Assembly: GCA_026874595.1 (NCBI GenBank)
Contig: CM049309.1
Coordinates: forward strand, 30,073,033 to 30,137,032
From: Sipunculus nudus
Lineage: Eukaryota; Annelida; Sipuncula; Golfingiida; Sipunculidae
Direction: 5' to 3'
Length of the DNA: 64,000 bases
Shown here: in pieces, positions 61,901-64,000 of the stretch
Layout of the letters: every line of letters starts with the position of its first letter
How positions within the stretch are numbered: position 1 is the stretch's first letter
The notes under the pieces: model-generated
Told to the model about the DNA's origin: nothing
Databases searched by the model: none
The model's input: the letters and a program-made list of their open reading frames with translations, nothing else
Program-made: the position numbers and the translations under genes

Positions 61901-63527
61901 CAGACTGAGATAATCATGAAAAGTTTCCATGGCAGCATCAGGAAACTTGTCAAACACACAGTAAGTCACATCAGTTTGTTAATATCTATTATACTTTATT
62001 TCTTATATACTGTGGTTGGCTTCATATTCACAAGGCTGAAATTTCGCAATATTTTCATTTTGAACTGTTCGTGAGGGTTTCATTTTCGCGATTGCAACAG
62101 AACCTAAATAATATCTAATAACAGTTGTGTTTATCATGATTTGAGAATAAATCCTATAATCCCATACTCATTTCTGTTACAGTCATTATATAGTTTTAGA
62201 ATTAGAGAAGTCAGCAATAGAAATAGAGGCGGGTCCTACACAAAAAATATTATGTTAAATATATTTGTATTACTAGGAAGCAGCGGAGGTGGTGGAGTCA
62301 GCATACAATGATTATGCAAATGCTCATCAGAGAGCGGCCATCATTGAGGAGTTCTATGGTCCAGGATTTGCTTTGTTTAAGGTAAATTTTTTATGAAATG
62401 TTATGGTTAAAGAAAATTAAATTTAGTTCAATACCCATGGCAGTTGCAAAGATATTTAGCAACGACATGAAGGTTAAATTATTTGTATATTCAACTCAAT
62501 TTATTTAATTTATAATTGTTATTTTTAATGAAGTATCAATGCTTGGTATTAATCCCTTACCATAGGAAGCAGAACTGCTTAAATGGTTGGTTTTCATCAC
62601 TCTAGCAGCCTGTGTTGCCTAATTAATATCACAGAAACCCCTTCATCTATTATTACTAAATTGCCTCAAGCTCTGCACAATCCCATACCAAGTTAATAAA
62701 AAAATGTGTAAAAAACGTAAGGACAAATTATTTTCAGATTGGCTTCTTTACACCACATTAAATTTTACCTATTACAAAATTTATTATTACAGGTGTGTAT
62801 ATGCTTAATGAATGTATATCAGAAAAATATTGAAAATGGCAGTCCCTTGGATTTTTATCTATGCTTCACTCAGGACAGCTCCCTGTTTTCATCTGAGCTA
62901 GGCTTCACCTCTGCCCTCTTTCTCCATGGACAGGATGCATTTAAAGAAGATGAATGTTAAAATTTTTTTTTGAATTTATTTTTTTCTAGGCTTCTGCTAC
63001 ATTTTAGGTTTTGTTTTGTATAATAAGGGACGTGGATGATTGAAATGCACATTTAATTATGTTTCCACAAAGTGAAATATTTCTCTTGTACAGCCTGTAT
63101 GGGCCAGTCATTATTGGATTCATTCAAGTTTCACATATGTGTAACCCATTTGCTGTGGGAGAGTCATGTTCTTCAATCCATTTCTTTAGAAATCATATTC
63201 TTCTCTTGTACAATCTGTATAAACCAGTTATTAATGGATTCAGTCTTCACATATGTATATGTATGACTCATCACTTAAGGAAAAAACCTGTCAACTTTGG
63301 CCTCAGAATTCAAAGGTCAGGATCACATCTGAATTTAATCTTAATTTTTACCAGAAGTTTGCCAGTAATGTCATGCTAGTTAGCTGAGCTTAATGACCCA
63401 AAGGATACTTGTTTTTATTGAAGAGCCCACAAATCCGCACACTAGAACAGATAATGAAAGCTAATCCTGAGAAGAAAGAAACCATCCTGAATTATATGAA
63501 AGAGGCACTGGGACACATGTCAGAAAA
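43866..63527 (+). CDS. PUM3: PUM3 (Pumilio homolog 3 / Puf-A), nine N-terminal coding exons, partial
   Basis: Nine exons (43866-43997, 45586-45697, 46769-46901, 54874-54949, 57596-57689, 61092-61158, 61891-61960, 62277-62381, 63424-63527) join in one frame to give 297 residues plus two bases. The first 100 residues are lysine-rich and low in complexity, as expected for a nucleolar N-terminus. From about residue 115 the product follows PUM3: WEDIRR, SKEKRTEL, then PUF repeats starting YVFAHDTARVIQ (152-163), KYAKFLVVRFLRYG, AYNDYANAHQR and TLEQIMKANPEKKE. PUM3 binds structured nucleic acid without base specificity and acts in large-subunit rRNA maturation (established for human PUM3 and yeast Puf6). 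Human PUM3 has about 648 residues, so over half lies beyond the window. It is head to head with AK3. Confidence 0.92.
45586..45697 (+). CDS. PUM3: PUM3 coding exon 2
   Basis: It reads VMQPGTSKLKNMKGMSM and ends KKRKFTGKKI. The acceptor is TTATTGTAG and the donor ATAG|GTAGGA. It enters at phase 0 and leaves at phase 1. KKRKFTGKK looks like a nuclear localisation stretch. Confidence 0.8.
46769..46901 (+). CDS. PUM3: PUM3 coding exon 3
   Basis: It reads DASQKQKKPKLEEMTKKERK through SMKRIWEDIRR and corresponds to the AKQMWEILRR region of vertebrate PUM3. The acceptor TGTATCAG has a weak pyrimidine tract. The donor AGGAG|GTAACT is remarkable because the same sequence is repeated about 17 times downstream. 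Confidence 0.85.
46902..47935 (+). repeat. PUM3: 53-bp minisatellite resembling the exon 3 splice donor
   Basis: After the real donor (GGAG|GTAACTGGCTTAGTGATT), a unit of about 53 bp containing GGGGAGGTAACTTGCCC, TGATACTTCAGAATAGAGTC and ACACTTTTGGCAGTG repeats some 16 times from about 47085, with a further diverged unit at about 47033. The bases after the real donor (CTTAGTGATTCCTCAGAATA then CAGTCTCA) are a diverged copy of the same unit. The array therefore seems to have grown from the splice-donor segment. Confidence 0.85.
47945..54590 (+). repeat. PUM3: 52-bp satellite array, about 128 units, in a PUM3 intron
   Basis: Two main unit types alternate: one (52 bp) with ATGATTCATTATAAACTAGG and GCTTATGT, the other (51 bp) with ATGATTCAGGATAAGCTAGG and ACTAATA. 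Both share CAGGTGTAAACAGAATTGCC. Ordered strings of the two types recur, which is higher-order structure. No ORF of 60 codons exists across this stretch, so it is non-coding. Confidence 0.95.
51643..54558 (+). repeat. PUM3: 1,458-bp tandem duplication within the satellite
   Basis: Segment 51643-53100 is repeated as 53101-54558 at a constant offset of 1,458 bp. The rare variant units (GATTCAGGAATCAGGATAAA at about 51980 and 53438; AGTCGATTCAGG; GTGCAAAAAGAATCGCC) are in the same order. Only a few single-base differences are visible, so the event is recent. Confidence 0.9.
54874..54949 (+). CDS. PUM3: PUM3 coding exon 4
   Basis: It encodes RNISKEKRTELIQKLFNVCK then GKICQ, completing the arginine split after exon 3. 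The acceptor TTCTTATTTTAG is good; the donor is CAG|GTATGA, leaving phase 0. It matches the KEKR..L region just before PUF repeat 1. Confidence 0.9.
55094..56279 (-). mobile_element. Pogo/Tigger-type DNA transposon remnant (1.19 kb)
   Basis: The ends are perfect inverted repeats CAGTGAAGTCTCGTTATAA flanked by TA (55092-55093 and 56280-56281), as in Tc1/mariner-pogo elements. The internal minus strand carries the end of a transposase gene. Most of the gene is missing, so the copy is internally deleted. Confidence 0.88.
55353..55935 (-). pseudogene. Pogo/Tigger-like transposase, C-terminal remnant
   Basis: Read on the minus strand, one frame gives TKNAWSQVDAATIANC (about 55826-55875), the AW..V...TI.NC block near the end of the DDE domain of Tigger/pogo transposases, followed by a stop. 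Further on, another readable stretch gives FEQQPDAADRANILENLWHA and then QASIMEYF (55386-55409) before a stop at 55353. QASIMEYF fits the PCNA-interacting PIP-box pattern Q..I..YF, known at the C-terminus of Drosophila pogo transposase. Internal stops and frame changes show it is dead. It is antisense to PUM3. Confidence 0.75.
56474..57121 (-). mobile_element. Type A element, complete reversed copy (A8, 650 bp)
   Basis: On the minus strand it starts AACAAGTGAGCCAAGGGTCA (ending at 57121) with a box CACTCAGCAGAC. It ends at the hairpin 56474-56502 (arms AGCTCAGCTGACT and AAGTCATCTGAGCT). GGTGGCGCCACC is at 56803-56814. A lone type A 5' end follows at 57517-57550. Confidence 0.8.
57596..57689 (+). 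CDS. PUM3: PUM3 coding exon 5
   Basis: It encodes YVFAHDTARVIQCLLKFSNS then EQRTAVFEEVK, the first PUF repeat (family form AFAHDSTRVIQ). The acceptor is TTTTTTCAG; the donor AAAG|GTAACC leaves phase 1. The frame would stay open for about 80 nt past the donor, but the homology stops there. Confidence 0.92.
57920..58334 (-). mobile_element. Type C-like element, reversed
   Basis: The minus-strand 5' end is AACAAGGGCACCGC (ending 58334). The box ATCCCCTC is at 58303-58310 and again near the other end at 57926-57933 in the same orientation. The body has CATCTTTCACATATGGCTCA and AGGTCACAGGGTCAAAGGTC. The 3' fold is only GGAGG/CCTCC. Confidence 0.55.
58960..59930 (-). repeat. C-like tandem modules with AGGTCA pairs (reversed)
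   Basis: Repeated GGTCACAAGGTCAAAGGTCA-type blocks, about every 290 bp if pairs are counted. Perfect AGGTCAAAGGTCA occurs at 59023-59035 and 59604-59616, and one-mismatch forms at about 59169, 59459, 59755 and 59895. It is the reverse complement of the unit in C1. Confidence 0.75.
60031..60335 (-). mobile_element. tRNA-derived SINE-like repeat, copy 1
   Basis: On the minus strand GGGATCCCTGTTAGCTAAGT (A box TTAGCTAAGTGG) is followed by a B box GGGTTCAATTCC near 60115 and a TTTT run. The unit (305 bp) is immediately repeated at 60336. The tRNA fold is incomplete, so it is a tRNA-derived repeat and not a tRNA gene. Confidence 0.75.
60336..60640 (-). mobile_element. tRNA-derived SINE-like repeat, copy 2
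   Basis: A near-identical tandem copy of 60031-60335. The A box is TTAGCTCAGTGG and the B box GGGTTCGATTCC, closer to tRNA consensus than in copy 1. Confidence 0.75.
61092..61158 (+). CDS. PUM3: PUM3 coding exon 6
   Basis: It encodes DHLVAMCKSKYAKFLVVRFL then RYG, the second PUF repeat (family form LSKAKYSRNIVKKFLMYG). The acceptor is ATATTTTCAG; the donor TATGG|GTAAGT leaves phase 2. Confidence 0.92.
61891..61960 (+). CDS. PUM3: PUM3 coding exon 7
   Basis: It encodes TKEQTEIIMKSFHGSIRKLV then KHT. The acceptor is ATATTGTAG and the donor ACA|GTAAGT. It enters at phase 2 and leaves at phase 0. It matches the IAEIIRSFKGHVRKMLRH region. Confidence 0.92.
62277..62381 (+). CDS. PUM3: PUM3 coding exon 8
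   Basis: 35 codons reading EAAEVVESAYNDYANAHQRA through FYGPGFALFK. The family motif is A.A.VEYAYNDKA...QR. Acceptor TATTACTAG, donor AAG|GTAAAT, phase 0 on both sides. Confidence 0.92.
62382..63423 (+). other. PUM3: PUM3 intron with a C-like fragment
   Basis: From about 63060 the intron has repeated CTTGTACAGCCTGTATGG/CTTGTACAATCTGTATAA modules and an AGGTCAGGATCACA phrase like the C-like repeats. It ends with a reversed type A-like 5' end (63381-63412) just before the exon 9 acceptor. Confidence 0.6.
63424..63527 (+). CDS. PUM3: PUM3 coding exon 9
   Basis: It encodes SPQIRTLEQIMKANPEKKET then ILNYMKEALGHMSE plus two bases, matching the HRTLDKVLEVQPEK region. The acceptor TTTTTATTGAAG uses a GAAG end; the donor GAAAA|GTAAGG leaves phase 2. 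The remaining exons are to the right of the window. Confidence 0.9.
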
Positions 63528-63659
63528 GTAAGGCTTCTCAACTCTACTGTGTTTCTAAATGGACCATTAGAACCCAGTCATGGTGTGATATAACTGCTCA
63601 GGAACTGAAACAAAGTGACACTGTTATTGAAGAAATATTTTTTTGTCTTTTTGCTTTTT

Positions 63660-64000
63660 AGCTCAGCTGACTGAAAGTCATCTCAGCTATAGCGATCACT
63701 CTTTGTATGTTGTCGGTCCGGCCGTCTGTACGGCCGTCCGTTAACAGGGCACAAATCGTAACCGCTGTACCTGGAATCTTCTAACTTGGTATCCTGGGAG
63801 GTCCATAAAAAATCTCCTTGGAAACCTGAAATTAGGTCTCTGTTACCCATATCCTTCGTAGTAAGTACCCCTCAGAAAATAAAAAATTTGATACAAAACT
63901 CCAGTATCTGAATAACCAATGCATTGATCTCCATGATTCTTTGCAGGCATATTGATCATGGAGTATTCCACCAGTTCCTGCAAACTGGTGGCGCCACCTG
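63660..64000 (-). mobile_element. Type A element 3' part, reversed (A10), cut by the window edge
   Basis: The hairpin at 63660-63688 is followed by GGCCGTCTGTACGGCCGTCC, the module CTCCTTGGAAACCTGAAATT, and GGTGGCGCCACC at 63987-63998. Confidence 0.8.

Overview
This is a eukaryotic nuclear window. It is AT-rich, with long introns, GT-AG splice sites, tRNA-derived SINEs, a 5'-truncated LINE and dense nested DNA repeats. The repeat style (AACTAG/AACAAG-started elements carrying ACGG runs and the GGTGGCGCCACC palindrome) and the invertebrate character of the two genes suggest a marine mollusc, probably a bivalve. The organism is inferred, not proven.

Two conserved genes lie head to head. On the minus strand are the first two coding exons of an adenylate kinase 3-like gene (AK3, mitochondrial GTP:AMP phosphotransferase): exon 1 at 35422-35566 and exon 2 at 6834-6953, separated by a 28.5-kb intron; the other exons are not seen and should lie left of the window. 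On the plus strand, starting at 43866, are nine coding exons of a PUM3 (Puf-A/KIAA0020) orthologue, a nucleolar PUF-repeat protein of ribosome biogenesis. They give about 297 residues, and the gene runs off the right edge. All nine junctions keep frame, so both genes look intact as far as they can be seen.

Almost everything else is repeats. From 1 to 33 kb (AK3 intron 1 and the part downstream of exon 2) there is a 26-bp minisatellite (4.55-6.5 kb) and a nested stack of non-autonomous elements. I group these as types A, B, C, D and F/G because they share one plan: a 5' AACTAG/AACAAG start, a short hairpin and a type-specific box, then tandem internal modules, (ACGG)n-like runs and a 3' hairpin. 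A LINE fragment (15.25-16.15 kb) and a MULE-like element with long inverted repeats (23.7-26.6 kb) are inserted among them. Between the genes (33.7-43.8 kb) sit a TTAA-flanked element with a second element nested inside it, a CpG-bearing stretch near AK3 exon 1, a stem-sharing TIR element, a tRNA-SINE, and a 1.26-kb near-complete palindrome at 40.73-41.99 kb.

Inside PUM3, the intron after coding exon 3 holds a 53-bp minisatellite that looks like an amplification of that exon's own 5' splice site, followed by a 6.6-kb 52-bp satellite with higher-order structure. Later introns contain a decayed pogo/Tigger-type element, type A and C-like elements (all antisense to PUM3), arrays of AGGTCA-type motifs and a tandem pair of tRNA-derived SINEs.

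The points most worth following are the covarying end hairpins and 5'/3' box matching of the nested elements, the splice-donor-derived minisatellite, the antisense orientation of type A elements in both genes, and the large palindrome.
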